A stretch of DNA of 64,000 bases from assembly GCA_028688895.1 (NCBI GenBank), contig JAQTXG010000002.1, positions 62,001 through 126,000 on the forward strand. Reading direction: 5' to 3'. A program made the position numbers and the translations under genes. This stretch comes from Candidatus Altimarinota bacterium (GTDB lineage Bacteria > Patescibacteriota > Gracilibacteria > BD1-5 > UBA6164). Positions 27,420-37,846 of the stretch are shown one piece after another. Position 1 is the first letter of the stretch, and every line of letters begins with the position of its first letter. Below the pieces are notes generated by a model. It did no database searches and was not told where the DNA came from. It saw nothing but the letters and a program-made list of their open reading frames with translations.

Positions 27420-28850
27420 ATGAACTTAGTATACTTTTTGGTTGTATTTTTAGAATGATTTACAACTTTGTCAGTAGAAATAATAGCAATCAGAAAGTGT
27501 ATGAGTATTATTTGATCCAACTCTGTAATCACTTCTATCATACTTTGAGTAATACTTATAGCTTTGAGTTATTGATATTATATGGGTTGAAAAATAGCTA
27601 GTAATTCTTCTAGAGAATTTATAGTAAAGAGATTATTTATCAATTTATTTTTGGCTTCTATAATATATACTTTGTTTTCATTTCCTTTTGAAAATGTGAT
27701 TTTGTCATATTTTTTGAGTACTTGATTGTGATATGCTTTTTCTATATTGGTATCTATATTTATACTATTTTTTATTCCAGTATTTTTGGCTAGTCAGACT
27801 ATACCTTTACTGAATGAATTGATAGAAAATGAAAAAAAATCAGAACTAGTTTGAAAACTGCTTTTTTATTCTACTATATGATCTTTTATATGAAGTATGT
27901 CGTCTAGTATAGTGTTTTTCCCACTTATTTGAGTAACAAAAACTATTGTATTAAATTGACTTATTTTATCATCATTGTCTCTTGTCATAATACTAACTAA
28001 TAAAAAATATTTTAAGGATATAATCATGTATGTAAATGTATTTTTTGCTTGATTGTTCTTGTATTTGTTATTTATAGACTTGTGAAGTTGAAATACTGTT
28101 TATAGTTATAGTACTGCTCACAATGATATAAATATAATAGATTATGATTTGGATAAAAGAGTAATGCTTCTGAATGGTTGATATAGTTCTGGTATAAATA
28201 GATTTACAAAAGAAAGTTATTTTACATATATCAATGAAACTGAAAAACTTATAAAAGAATACAAACCAAAAAATATATTGGTAATAGGTTGAGCAGGTTT
28301 TAGTTTACCATACAATGTAGCAAAATATGATTTTGTAGAAAATATAGATGTATGTGATATAGATGAAAAATTGTATGAGGTATCTCAAAAGTACTTTTTG
28401 GAAGATAAGCTAGATGAAAAAATACAGTTTTACCCTATTCCAGCTAGATATTTGCTTAATATAAAATCTAAAGAGTGAGTAAAATATGATTTCATATTTG
28501 TAGATGCTTATGCTTGACAATCTGTACCTTCACAGCTTTTGACTAAAGAATTTTATGACTGACTGAAAAAGATATCAGAATGAATTATTTCTTTTAATTA
28601 TATATTTGACCAAGAGAAAAAATCTGATTTTTATAAAAAAACAGTAAATACTTTGTATGAATCTCTAGGTAATGTATATATAAAAAATGTGTCTGGTTAC
28701 ATAGCTGATTTTTGAAACTATATAGTTATAGATAAAGAAAATGAGCTTTATAACAAATTGCAAAAAAATGCTGATGTGTGAATTTATACTGATGATAAGG
28801 GAACGCAAGAAATAGATAAATATAATTTGTATAAGGATAAAAAAAGGTAA
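27420..28850 (+). CDS. Membrane-anchored spermidine-synthase-like protein
   Basis: 476 residues. The first ~230 residues hold about six hydrophobic helices. The rest is a Rossmann methyltransferase-like domain of the spermidine synthase superfamily: NILVIGGAGFSLP (residues ~281-293), an acidic strand VCDIDEK, and FIFVDAYAGQSVPSQL where spermidine synthases carry their D-A-x-G-x-x-x-P gate. The arrangement is that of fused membrane/SpeE-like proteins. Whether it makes polyamines is uncertain; no SpeD is nearby. It starts 8 bases after leuS and probably shares its transcript. Confidence 0.8.
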
Positions 28851-28872
28851 ATCGTATGATTTACCTTTTTTT
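28841..28872. terminator. Bidirectional terminator
   Basis: A 13-bp stem aaaaaggtaaatc/gatttaccttttt overlaps the stop codon of the spermidine-synthase-like gene and faces the convergent rnhA. Confidence 0.85.
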
Positions 28873-28876
28873 GGTT

Positions 28877-29614
28877 TTATATGTATACCTTTGCTTCATC
28901 CAAGAAATACATAGTTTTACATGATGGGCATGATAAATAATATAGATAATAATATGATCAAGGTTTTATATTTTTTGATTTTTTTGGTTGTTTTTGTTCT
29001 ACTGGAGTATTACATTTTCTACATAAATCTCATTGTTTTTTTATTTTTATACTTTTGTCTACATTTGTGTTAAATTCTGTTACATTGTTTGATTTTAAAA
29101 AATTATTTGTGCTTTTTTCTAGTTCTTCCTCTGATGGAATATAATTTGTATCATCTAGTAAATTGTCCATATTCATAGCTTGTGTAGCTAATTGGTCGCA
29201 TCTCTCATTTTCTATATGTCCATTATGTCATTTTACCCAATGAAAAGTTACTTCGTGTTTTGAAACTAAGTCTAGTAATTTGTCCCACAAATCATAATTG
29301 ACTGCTTTTTGTGTTTTAGTTCTGTACCAGGTGTTTTCTTTCCATTTTTTTGCCCATCATTTTTCTATACCATTTATAGTATATTGAGAGTCAGTATAAA
29401 TTTTTACTCTTGATTTAGTTTTTAGTTTTTCTAGTCATGTGATAGCTCATGTAAGCTCCATACGGTTATTTGTAGTGAATTTATAACCTGCACTGAATTC
29501 TTTTTTTATTCATTTGTAGTGAAGTATTACTCAGTACCCTCACTTTCATGGATTTGGATTGGAACCTCAGTCGGAGAATATTTCTACTTGTGGAAGTGCT
29601 TCTTTATTGTTCAT
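28877..29614 (-). CDS. rnhA: Ribonuclease HI with C-terminal zinc-ribbon tail
   Basis: 245 residues. Residues ~9-150 are the RNase HI fold that cuts RNA in RNA:DNA hybrids: catalytic Asp at FSDGGSNPNPG (residue 15), Glu at NNRMELTGAI, Asp at YTDSQYTING and Asp at ENERCDQLA. The tail (residues ~195-245) carries CRKC and CPSC pairs, a probable zinc ribbon not found in E. coli RNase HI. It starts at ATG directly after the ndk stop codon, so the two are co-transcribed. Confidence 0.95.
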
Positions 29615-30106
29615 TTAATTTGTTTTATTATTATTTAATTTTGTTGTTATTTCTGGAAAATGTATCATTATTTCCCTATTTGCACTCTCTATACTATCAG
29701 CTGCATGTGTCATATTGTATCTACATTTTGGATTTACTAGATATTCTTGTCTTATATCTGTAAGTATTTGTCTTCACTTTTTTATTGCATCTTCTCAATA
29801 AAATATAATCCAATATGATTTTCAAGAAATCATAAACTGTAATAATCATTCAAAAGAATCTTTTGTAAAATTGGAATTTGTATTGTTTTTATGTTCTATA
29901 TAATGTTTTTCAGATGTTTCATAGTTTAATCTATATTCTCTTTCATTGATTATTTCTAAATCTTTCTCTTTTAGCTTATTTTTTACTAATTCTACAAAAT
30001 CATAAGGATTTTCAGGTAATGCTTTTCTCAATTTATTATTTTCGTCTCTTGTTTGTAAAGGATTAAATGCGTCTGGTTTTATTCAGAATAAACTGTATTG
30101 CTTCAT
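29615..30106 (-). CDS. ndk: Nucleoside diphosphate kinase
   Basis: A 163-residue enzyme that moves phosphate between nucleoside triphosphates and diphosphates. The N-terminal YSLFGIKPDAF matches the family start, and the active site appears as RYNMTHAADSIESANREI with the phosphorylated His near residue 134. It is about 20 residues longer than typical because of a Lys/Asn-rich middle segment (residues ~55-85). Its TAA abuts the rnhA ATG. Confidence 0.92.
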
Positions 30107-30159
30107 GTATTAATTGTTAATATATAACTACAAAACTATAACTAAGTTTTAATATATTT

Positions 30160-30190
30160 CAAATAAAAAGAACTCAATTATGAGTTCAAT
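30160..30190 (-). terminator. Terminator after superoxide dismutase
   Basis: On the minus strand, a short stem gaactca/tgagttc is followed by TTTTTATTT, just beyond the dismutase stop. Confidence 0.6.
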
Positions 30191-30198
30191 TTTATACA

Positions 30199-30774
30199 TT
30201 ATTTCAAATTGTTATTAACAAAATCCCAATTAACTAGATTCCAGAAATTTTCTATGTATTTTGGTCTAGCATTTCTAGTATCTATATAATATGCATGTTC
30301 CCAAACATCTATAACCATAAGTGGTTTATAGTCAGTAGTGATAACCGTTCCAGCATTTGAAGTATTTACTATTTCTAGTCTACCTGCTGGAGTAATGACC
30401 AACCAAGTCCAACCACTACCGAAGTTTGTAGCTGCACTAGTAGAAAATTTTTCTTTGAAATTCTCAAAGCTTTCGAAATCTCTTTCAATCAAATCAGCTA
30501 TTTCTCAATTAGGATTTCATCCAGCATTTGGAGCTAAACAATTCCAATAAAATGTATGATTCCAAACTTGTGCTGCATTATTAAATACTCCTCATTCTGA
30601 TTTTTTGATCAATTCTTCTAAATCATCATCATTGAAATCACTTCATACTGTTAAATTGTTTAAATTTGTAACATATGCTTGGTGGTGTTTACCATAGTGG
30701 TATTCAAGAGTTTCAGCAGAAATATAAGGTTCTAGTGCGTTTTTTTCGTATGGTAAATCTGGTAGTTTAAACAT
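30199..30774 (-). CDS. Superoxide dismutase, Fe/Mn family
   Basis: 191 residues; it converts superoxide to hydrogen peroxide and oxygen. The start [32 protein letters not shown] and the metal ligands are clear: His in EYHYGKHH, His in WNHTFYW, and Asp/His in [18 protein letters not shown] is also typical. Sequence alone does not settle Fe versus Mn, so no symbol is given. It stands alone with a terminator. Confidence 0.95.
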
Positions 30775-30937
30775 AATTTGTGTAATTAAATATTAAAATA
30801 TTACTAAAATAGTAATGATTCTTGTTTTAAATGCAAGAAAATATATAATAATTTTGATTTTAAATTGCTTGTTACATTAAAAAATTAAATGTTTTTTTTG
30901 TTTTTATATTTACTATTTGATTTTTATATATTTAGTT

Positions 30938-31861
30938 TTATCACTTTTTTATTTTTCTTAAAAAATTTATCAAAAAATATTTACATTTTTTATTGATAAA
31001 TATATAGCTATCACTAACAAGTCTAATATCACTAGTAAATTTTTTCTTGAAATCTGTAACTCATGCTAGTGGACTATTTTCATCTCATGGAGTCGCTACT
31101 CATAGGAAATCATATAGTTTTGATTTGTTTTCTTTTGCTAATTTTATAGCGGTCCATTGAAGTAAATATGGTGACATCAAGTTTCTGTATCTAGTATCTC
31201 AACTAGATGCTCAGTAGTAGTATATACTTATGTCTGAATCAAATGTAAAAATTCATCCAGCAATTACTATTCACTCATAAAATGCTAATAACAATTTAGA
31301 ATTTTCTAGAGTATTTAAAAATGTTTTGTAGTAATCAATAGTATTACCATTAAATCAATCTCTAGAAGTTGTTTCTAGCATCAATTTGTAGAATAATGCT
31401 ATATTTTCATCTGTTTTGTCTACATCTAATACTTGTATTCATTTTTTCTCTGCTAGTTTTATATTGTATCTACCTTTTGGTTTCATGTTGGACAATATTT
31501 GATCAAGTGTCAAACTTGTGTCTATAACTGCAGTATATGGAGTAATGAATTTCTTATAATATCATTCTCTTATTTTGTAGCCCCTTTCTCTAAAATTAGA
31601 GAAAGGATTCAGGATAGAGTTTTTTTCATAATCAAAACATTCAACTTGTAAAAACAGTGTTTTTTCTTTTTTACAAAGATTTATCAATTCATTAACATCT
31701 TTTTCACTTAAATCTTTTTCTAGTCACAAAATAAAGAGTCCATATTCTCACATGGCTACTTTTCTCTTTTCTATGTATATTCAGTTTATTTCTATTACTT
31801 TTTCTGCTTGTCATGAAGCAACTAACATTTCTCACCATTTTTTTGTTTGCCAGATAGACAT
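30938..31861 (-). CDS. FemAB-family aminoacyl transferase / GNAT-like
   Basis: 307 residues of the FemX/FemAB type, which add amino acids from aminoacyl-tRNA to the lipid II peptide. Motifs seen: MSIWQTKKWGEML at the start, TLDQILSNMKPKGRYNIKLAEKKGI in the middle, and the GASSSDTRYRNLMSPYLLQW plus YDFLGVATPGDENSPLAGVTDFKKKF pair in the C-terminal half, which form the family's acceptor site. A perfect 24-base palindrome lies in frame at 31583-31606. Confidence 0.85.
31583..31606. repeat. Perfect palindrome inside the FemAB-type gene
   Basis: cctttctctaa and ttagagaaagg are perfect inverted copies around AA. They are translated in frame as part of ILNPFSNFRERGYK. A hairpin of this quality is not expected from protein constraint alone. 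Confidence 0.6.
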
Positions 31862-31891
31862 GGATTTATTTTTTAGTTAATAATTATAAAA

Positions 31892-31940
31892 AATCCCCAA
31901 CCTTGAATTCCTTCCCCTTTAGTCAAAGAGGAAGGAGGCT
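31892..31940. repeat. Palindromic repeat between FemAB-type gene and kinase
   Basis: CCTTCCCCTTT and AAAGAGGAAGGAGG flank a short loop. It is GC-rich within an AT-rich gap and resembles family A in its C-run/G-run layout, though the sequence differs. Confidence 0.5.
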
Positions 31941-31952
31941 GCAAAATTTTAA

Positions 31953-32645
31953 TTAATGCAATGGTATATTATTTTCTTTTATAAATTTGTCCAAATCAAA
32001 TCATCTGAGTTCTAAATATGGGTCAAATTCATTTATTATTATCATATCTGATACTTGTTTTTGAGGTTCTATGTATTTTTCATGCATGGGATTAACTACT
32101 GTTTCAAATATTTCTACTATTTCATTTACTTTTTGTCTAGTTCTTTTCATATCTCTAAGTATTCTTCTAATAAGTCTACCATGTGTAGAAGTTTCTACAA
32201 ACAATTTCAAGTCTGATAAACTTATAAATATTTCGTGAAGTGTAAATAATCCTTCTACTATTATGACTTTTTTTGGTTCTATTTTTACAGAATTAGGAAT
32301 AGATTTTGATTCTACGAAGTCATAATTAGGTATTAATACTTCTTTTCAAGTAGAAAGTATTTCTAGATGTTCATGTAATAATTTTATATTTATAGCTTCT
32401 GGTTGATCAAAAGTAATATTGTTCTTTATTACATATTCTGCTCAATAAAAATAATTGTCCATAGATAAAACAACTGAATTATCTTTGTAAAATTTGGCTA
32501 TTTTGTTTGCTACATTGGATGTCTTTCATGATGCCGAACCTCAAGCAACAAATACAAAAAGTATTTCTTTGGTAGTCAATTTTTCTTTGATAATTTTTTT
32601 TGCTTTGAATAGTCATTCGTATAGTGGAAATGATTTATTGTTCAT
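31953..32645 (-). CDS. Uridine kinase / phosphoribulokinase-like protein
   Basis: 230 residues with a P-loop G-S-A-S-G-K-T-S (residues ~35-42), the SMDNYFYG sequence that follows in uridine kinases, VIIVEGLFTLH as the Walker B-like strand, and HGRLIRRILRDMKRTRQ with the lid arginines. Uridine kinases phosphorylate uridine or cytidine with ATP or GTP. Substrate remains uncertain. The ATG lies one base after the ruvB stop, so both are one operon. Confidence 0.85.
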
Positions 32646-32646
32646 A

Positions 32647-33660
32647 TTATTTTTGTAAATGGTTAATTCATGCTCCTGATATCTTTCTACCTCTAGGCGT
32701 TCTCTCTAAAAATCATATTTGCAATAAATAAGGCTCTACTACATCTTCTAGAGTGGCTTCTTCTTCTCAAATAGATGAAGCAAGAGTGTTTAATCACACT
32801 GGTCATCAATTGAAATTTTCATACAAAGTAGACAAATATTTTCTGTCCAAGTAATCTAATCAAAGCTCATCTATTCATATATCTTTAAAAATTGTTTCTA
32901 GTGTTTCTAAGTGTCAAACTTGTTTTCAAATAGTATGGTAATCTCTAACTATTTTCAAAAGTCTGTTTGCTATTCTAGGAGTACCTCTAGATTTTTTGGC
33001 TATTGTTTCTAGAATTAATTCATCGAAAAGTAGATCTAGTTTGGATGCATTTTTGTGAATAATAAGTGAAATATCATCTATGTTATAAAAATCTAGCTTC
33101 AAAACATTACCAAATCTGTCTCTAAGTGGTGAAGATAATGCACTAAGTCTAGTAGTAGCACCAACCAAAGTAAATTCTTTTAATGGTAATTTGACACTCT
33201 GAGCTCATGTACCAGATCAAACCATGATATCTATCTCAAAATCCTCCATGGCAGTATAAAGTATCTCTTCTACTTGTGGTCTGAGTCTGTGTATTTCATC
33301 TATAAAAAGTATGTCGCCTGACTCTAGATTTGACAAAATACTTACCAAATCTGATTGTTTTTCTATCGCTGGTCAGCTTGTTGATTTCAGATTTGTTTCC
33401 ATCTCTGTTGATATGATATTGGAAAGTGTTGTTTTTCATAATCATGGAGGTCCATAAAAAAGTATATGTTCCATAGCTTTTCATCTGATTTTTGACGACG
33501 CAATAGAGACAGAGAGATGTTTTTTAATACTCTCCTGCCCTACATAGTCCTCCAATTTCAAAGGTCTCAAAATATTTGAAAACTTTCATTTATCTGCTTC
33601 TTTTTCTTTTGGAGATGTAACTCTTTCTGGAGATTGTTTGTTTGAGGATTCTATTACCAT
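32647..33660 (-). CDS. ruvB: Holliday junction branch migration ATPase RuvB
   Basis: A 337-residue AAA+ motor. The order is typical: [19 protein letters not shown], Walker A G-P-P-G-L-G-K-T (residues ~70-77), Walker [12 protein letters not shown], sensor 1 [11 protein letters not shown], arginine finger LRDRFG, sensor 2 [11 protein letters not shown], and the winged-helix C-terminus ending in [11 protein letters not shown]. It drives branch migration with RuvA, which is not in the window. Several Gly of the motifs are UGA. Confidence 0.97.
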
Positions 33661-33743
33661 AATTAATGATTAATTGTTTTTTAAAATACTATTTAATAAT
33701 TTAATTACTTATAATTAATAAAAAAATAATTGATGAATAATTT

Positions 33744-34559
33744 CTAAACTAATTGCAAAGAAATATCTAATTTTAAGTTTAATAAGCTTTTATTTGTTAT
33801 TTTTTTAATCAAATTAATCTTTTCTATAAAAGTTAAATTTTCTAATTCATTTACTCACAATCTTTTTTCTGATGCTTTAAAATATATTTTATCCATTTCA
33901 ATTCAAATAAATCTTCTTCATAAAATTTTGCATGCTTCTCATGTACTTCATACTCACATAAATGGATCTAATACTAAATCTCATTCATTAGACGAAATTT
34001 CGATAATATGTTTTAAAATATCCAAAGGTTTTTGCGTTGGATGTAATGTTTTTCAATCAATTCATTTAATCCTTTCTTTTCATGAACAAATTCAACTTTC
34101 AATAAAATTATGCATTTCTGCTTGTGTTTTAAAATTCCATTTATGTCATTTATTCCAACAAGCAACAATCAACTCACAACTATTTAAAAATCATTTCTTG
34201 AAAAAATTTGGTACTGGATTTTTTTTATGCCAAACCATAAATTGAAATGTATCAAATTCATCATCAAAAGCTTCATGAAATTTTCATATCATATTATAAC
34301 TTGTAAATATAAATATATTTCATGTAGATTTTAAAACTCTTTTATACTCTTTTACTAAATCTAAAGGATTTAAATCTTTTAAATCCCATTCTGCTAAATC
34401 ATTATTAATATCTTGTCTCCAATCAAATTTAATATTTCATGTGCTATATTTAGCTATATTATATGGGGGGTCTGTTAATATTAAATCAACTGAATTATCT
34501 GGTATTTTTTTTATTTTCTCTAAGCAATCTCATAAAACAAGTTTAATTGAATTTTTCAT
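33744..34559 (-). CDS. DNA methyltransferase, beta-type (N6-adenine or N4-cytosine)
   Basis: 271 residues. The catalytic motif IV D-P-P-Y-N-I is near residue 31 and the SAM-binding motif I, LDPFMGVGSTGEACKILGRRFIG-like, is near residue 205. Motif IV before motif I defines the beta class; DPPY suggests N6-adenine (N4-cytosine enzymes often have SPPY). It ends with TAG. Last gene of a four-gene restriction-modification operon, 9 bases after the predicted endonuclease. Many Gly codons, including in motif I, are UGA. Confidence 0.9.
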
Positions 34560-34568
34560 AACTTAAAA

Positions 34569-35384
34569 TTAGTCTTCTAAATATAATTTTTTAATTTCTT
34601 CTAATGCTTCTTTTATTATTCAAGCACTTTCTTCATAAGCTTCAATAACCATATCAAATCAATTTTCGTCTTTACATATAAAATTCCAAAAATCCTTTCA
34701 TATTAATAATTCATCATTTGAGAAAAATTGTTTAACTCTTTCTTGTTTCCAATCATTTCATTCTCAAAACCTATTATATGCAGTTGCAAATTTACATTCA
34801 ATTTTTGCATTTTCATCTAATGAATTAGACAAAATAGCATATTGTTCAAAAATTGCTTCCTTTTCTGACCTTGCTTTTTTATTGTCTAAATCTCATCAGA
34901 TTTTTAATTCTACTAAATAATGAGTATCTGTTTCTTTGTCTAATAAATAGTAATCACTTACATGAATTTTATGATGATTTTCTCATGTTTTTGCTAATCT
35001 TATTTTTTCATAATCTTCAATTTTCGGCTTATTTCAATTTCATCTATCTTTATAACTTTCTAATAAATCAGCAATAATTCTTACTTGTTCTTGATGAATA
35101 AATCAATCAACTCTATCATTTACTTCATAAAATCATTTAGCTATATTTACAGCCATTTTTTCAAGCATATTTCATAAAGAACTATCAAGAGATCTAACTA
35201 ATGCTGAATAGTATTGAATATCTGGTCATAATTTAGCTATGAAAATATTATGTATTTTCATATTTAGTGTTCAATTTGGATTTTCTATTTCTCATTCATG
35301 TCTTCATTTAAATCATTCTGCAAAGCTTTCAACAGAAGCTCTTACAATTCATTTAATGAAATCTTTTTTAGAAGGTGTGTTCAT
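34569..35384 (-). CDS. Predicted type II restriction endonuclease
   Basis: 271 residues. A PD-(D/E)XK-like site is suggested by SDYYLLDKETDTHYLVELKIGGD (residues ~145-167: Asp, then E-L-K). The overall layout, including the ATAYNRFGEGNDW and FWNFI segments near the C-terminus, recalls TdeIII-type type II enzymes; I cannot confirm this without a search. It sits between an HNH gene and a methyltransferase on one transcript, the typical setting for a restriction enzyme. Confidence 0.65.
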
Positions 35385-35399
35385 AAATTATTAATTGTA

Positions 35400-36176
35400 T
35401 TAATTATAAAAAACTCAATTGGTTTTAATCGCAACTACTATATCATCAATTTTTTTTGTATTCTTATCTCTATGTATCATTCTATGACAATTTGAACATA
35501 ATGGAGATAAATTATTTAATGCATTTTCTATTTTTACATTAATGTCTTCTCACTCATATTGAAAAATTGGTCTTTTATGATGTATTTCTATATAATTCTT
35601 TGATATTTCTGCTCAATAAAATAAATCAAAACAAAATGAACAACATTCACAATACAATTTTCAGTCAGATTTTTTAAAATGGTTAATTGCAATATTTCTT
35701 AATCGATCAGATCTATTATAAGTCTTAACATTAATTACCTTTTGAATTCATTCATTTATTAAAATATTTTCATCAAAAAGTTCTATTTTTTTATTATTAA
35801 TAGTAGTAGAAGTATAAACATTATTAAATCATTCCTTAATGTCATCCCAATCAAAATCGTTTTCAATTAAATACTCAGTTACTTCATAATTTTCTAACAA
35901 ATATAATTTTCATTTTTCAGTTATTTTAAATCATCTATCTTCATGAATTGCAAAATTATTTTTTAAAAAAGATTTATGCGATTTTAAATTTCATATTATT
36001 TGCAGAAATTTACTTTCATTAGGTCTTGAATTTGATTTTTCTAAATCTTCTCATTTAGGTTTCATAATAATTGGTAATATTTCCTTTAATTCACTAGTAG
36101 ATATATATCAATCATTTTTCCTATACATCAAATATAAAGCTGGTAAAATTAGATGACTTTCTTCTATTCTAGTCAT
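35400..36176 (-). CDS. HNH endonuclease-domain protein
   Basis: 258 residues. The C-terminal ~90 residues contain the HNH site: CECCSFCFDLFYG, then YIEIHHKRPIFQYEG, then LSPLCSNCHRMIH, with two Cys pairs that would hold a structural zinc. The N-terminal ~110 residues look helical, resembling the winged-helix/Mrr-like N-terminus seen in some restriction proteins (ISTSELKEILP, GFKITEKGKLYLL). It lies 4 bases after the D12 methyltransferase. Either the main nuclease or an accessory one. Confidence 0.8.
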
Positions 36177-36180
36177 ATTT

Positions 36181-37317
36181 CTAATAGTTAGTTATTAATA
36201 AATGTTTTACATCTTTATCATTTCTATTCATAAAACTTACAAGATATTTTTTATCAAATGTTTTAATATTCAAACCTTTTTTATTATATAATTCAAATAT
36301 AAAATCAGTATTTTTAATTATCATCATCCATTTTGCCTTACATTCTTTTATTAAATAATTAGCTAGTCTTTTTTGATCATCTCTATTAAATACATTTTTA
36401 TCATATGTACTAAATTCAGAATCATATGGAGGATCTAAAAAAATAAAATCATCCTTTTTTGGTTCATTATCTATAAAAAATGTTTCAAAATCTTTATTAT
36501 CTACAACTGTTTTTTCTAAATGCATAAATAATTCATTTGATTTTAAGTAATCTATTTTCTTTTTAAAATTTTTATTGTTATATCAAATTCAACCATATGG
36601 GACATTAAAACCTCAACTTTTATTATATCTAAACATTCAACTATAAGCATAATTTCTAATAAAAAGAAAAATTGCTATTATGTAAGAATGTTTTAGATTA
36701 TACCTTAATTTATTATTATATAAATATCTAAAATGCATATAAAAAGCACTTTTCAAAGCTGTTTCTATATTATCCAAAATATCATTTTCTGGTAATTTTC
36801 ATTTTGCTTTTTCTATAACTTTCATTCTTTTTATTTTTCAAAAAAGATTTCTATTTATTTCTTTTATAAAATTATCTATATTATGATTAAAAGTAGTCAC
36901 AAACATTCAATTAAATTCCTTTGTATGACTTAAAATAAACTCAGTAATTTTATCTTTTAATGAAAATTCATCAATTGTATTATTTGAAAAATTTTTGTAT
37001 AAATTTACAAAAAAAGAATTATTATTTTTTATTACGATATTTCATAAAATTTCCCAATTATGAATAATTTCATCTAATACTCAAAAAAAATCATCCCTAT
37101 CATTTGATGTTATTATTTTATATAATCAAATCAATTCTTCAGATTTATCATTAATAAAATATTTATTTGCTTCTAAAGAAAAATAAACAGCTCATCATCA
37201 AACAAAAGGTTCATAATAATTATTAAATTTTTCTGGTAAAGCTGGTATTATATATTTTAATTCTTGTTCTTTTCATCATGCCCGTTTTAAAAGAGGAGAC
37301 AAATTATTTTTTTTCAT
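36181..37317 (-). CDS. DNA adenine methylase, D12 class (Dam-like)
   Basis: 378 residues. The SAM site is at the start: SPLLKRAGGKEQEL then YYEPFVGGGAVYFSL, where three consecutive UGA codons give G-G-G. The catalytic motif FLDPPYDSEFSTYD is near residue 285. This alpha-class order (motif I before IV) is that of Dam and D12 methylases, which make N6-methyladenine. It is longer than Dam (278 aa). It opens the restriction-modification operon and ends with TAG. Confidence 0.9.
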
Positions 37318-37450
37318 AATTATTCATAGTTTACATAATTAATTTCTATATTTTATCTATTAATATTCTTTTTCAAAATTTAAAAAACATTAATTAATAT
37401 ATACATTATATACTCATAATTAATAAATCAATAAAAAATTATTTTTTTAA

Positions 37451-37478
37451 TTGACTTATTTTTAAAAAATGTTATAAA
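37451..37478 (+). promoter_or_regulatory. Promoter of the small basic gene
   Basis: -35 ttgact (37451-37456) and -10 tataaa (37473-37478) with a 16-base spacer, 32 bases upstream of the ATG at 37510. Confidence 0.65.
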
Positions 37479-37509
37479 ATAATTGCATTTAAACCAAAGG
37501 GGAACTCAA

Positions 37510-37728
37510 ATGCGAAAAAATAAAGGTGTAAGAATAGTTCCAGAGTATGATGAAAGCATATCTAATCGGATAATAAGAAAGACTTTTGCAATTTCTTTGA
37601 AAAACTGGGAACATACTTCTCAAAGAAGACAAAAAGCAAAGGTTTCCGGCAAAAGACAAAGTATTATCAAGCAAGACAGGCACAACATGAAGGAACTTGT
37701 TCGTGATTTGAAATGCTGTTATTCTTAG
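37510..37728 (+). CDS. Small basic protein, unknown (72 aa)
   Basis: 72 residues rich in Arg and Lys (MRKNKGVRIVPEYDESISNR at the start; QRRQKAKVSGKRQS in the middle). It has its own promoter, a strong Shine-Dalgarno-like AAAGGGGA (37496-37503), a TAG stop and its own terminator, so it is probably well expressed. Codon use differs from neighbours: CGA, CGG, CGT, GGC and TCC occur and no UGA is used. A very loose resemblance to ribosomal protein bS21 (E-x-S-I then R-x-x-R, basic tail) is noted but not relied on. Possible recent acquisition. Confidence 0.6.
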   Translation: MRKNKGVRIVPEYDESISNRIIRKTFAISLKNWEHTSQRRQKAKVSGKRQSIIKQDRHNMKELVRDLKCCYS

Positions 37729-37737
37729 ACTATGGAG

Positions 37738-37768
37738 AAAAGAGGTGTTAATAACACCTCTTTTTTGT
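37738..37768 (+). terminator. Terminator of the small basic gene
   Basis: The stem agaggtgtta/taacacctct is followed by six T, 12 bases after the stop codon. Confidence 0.9.
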
Positions 37769-37783
37769 ATTGTAAAAATTCTT

Positions 37784-37811
37784 TTGACAAAATATTATTG
37801 GCACATATAAT
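37784..37811 (+). promoter_or_regulatory. clpB promoter
   Basis: Consensus -35 ttgaca (37784-37789) and -10 tataat (37806-37811), 16-base spacer, 36 bases before the clpB ATG. No CIRCE-type inverted repeat was seen. Confidence 0.8.
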
Positions 37812-37846
37812 GTTTATGTGCTAATTTAATTCTTAATTTAATTATT

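Noticed and set aside
37489-37683. 64-codon minus-strand frame opposite the small basic gene
   Set aside because: The plus-strand gene has promoter, ribosome-binding site and terminator; the minus frame has none.
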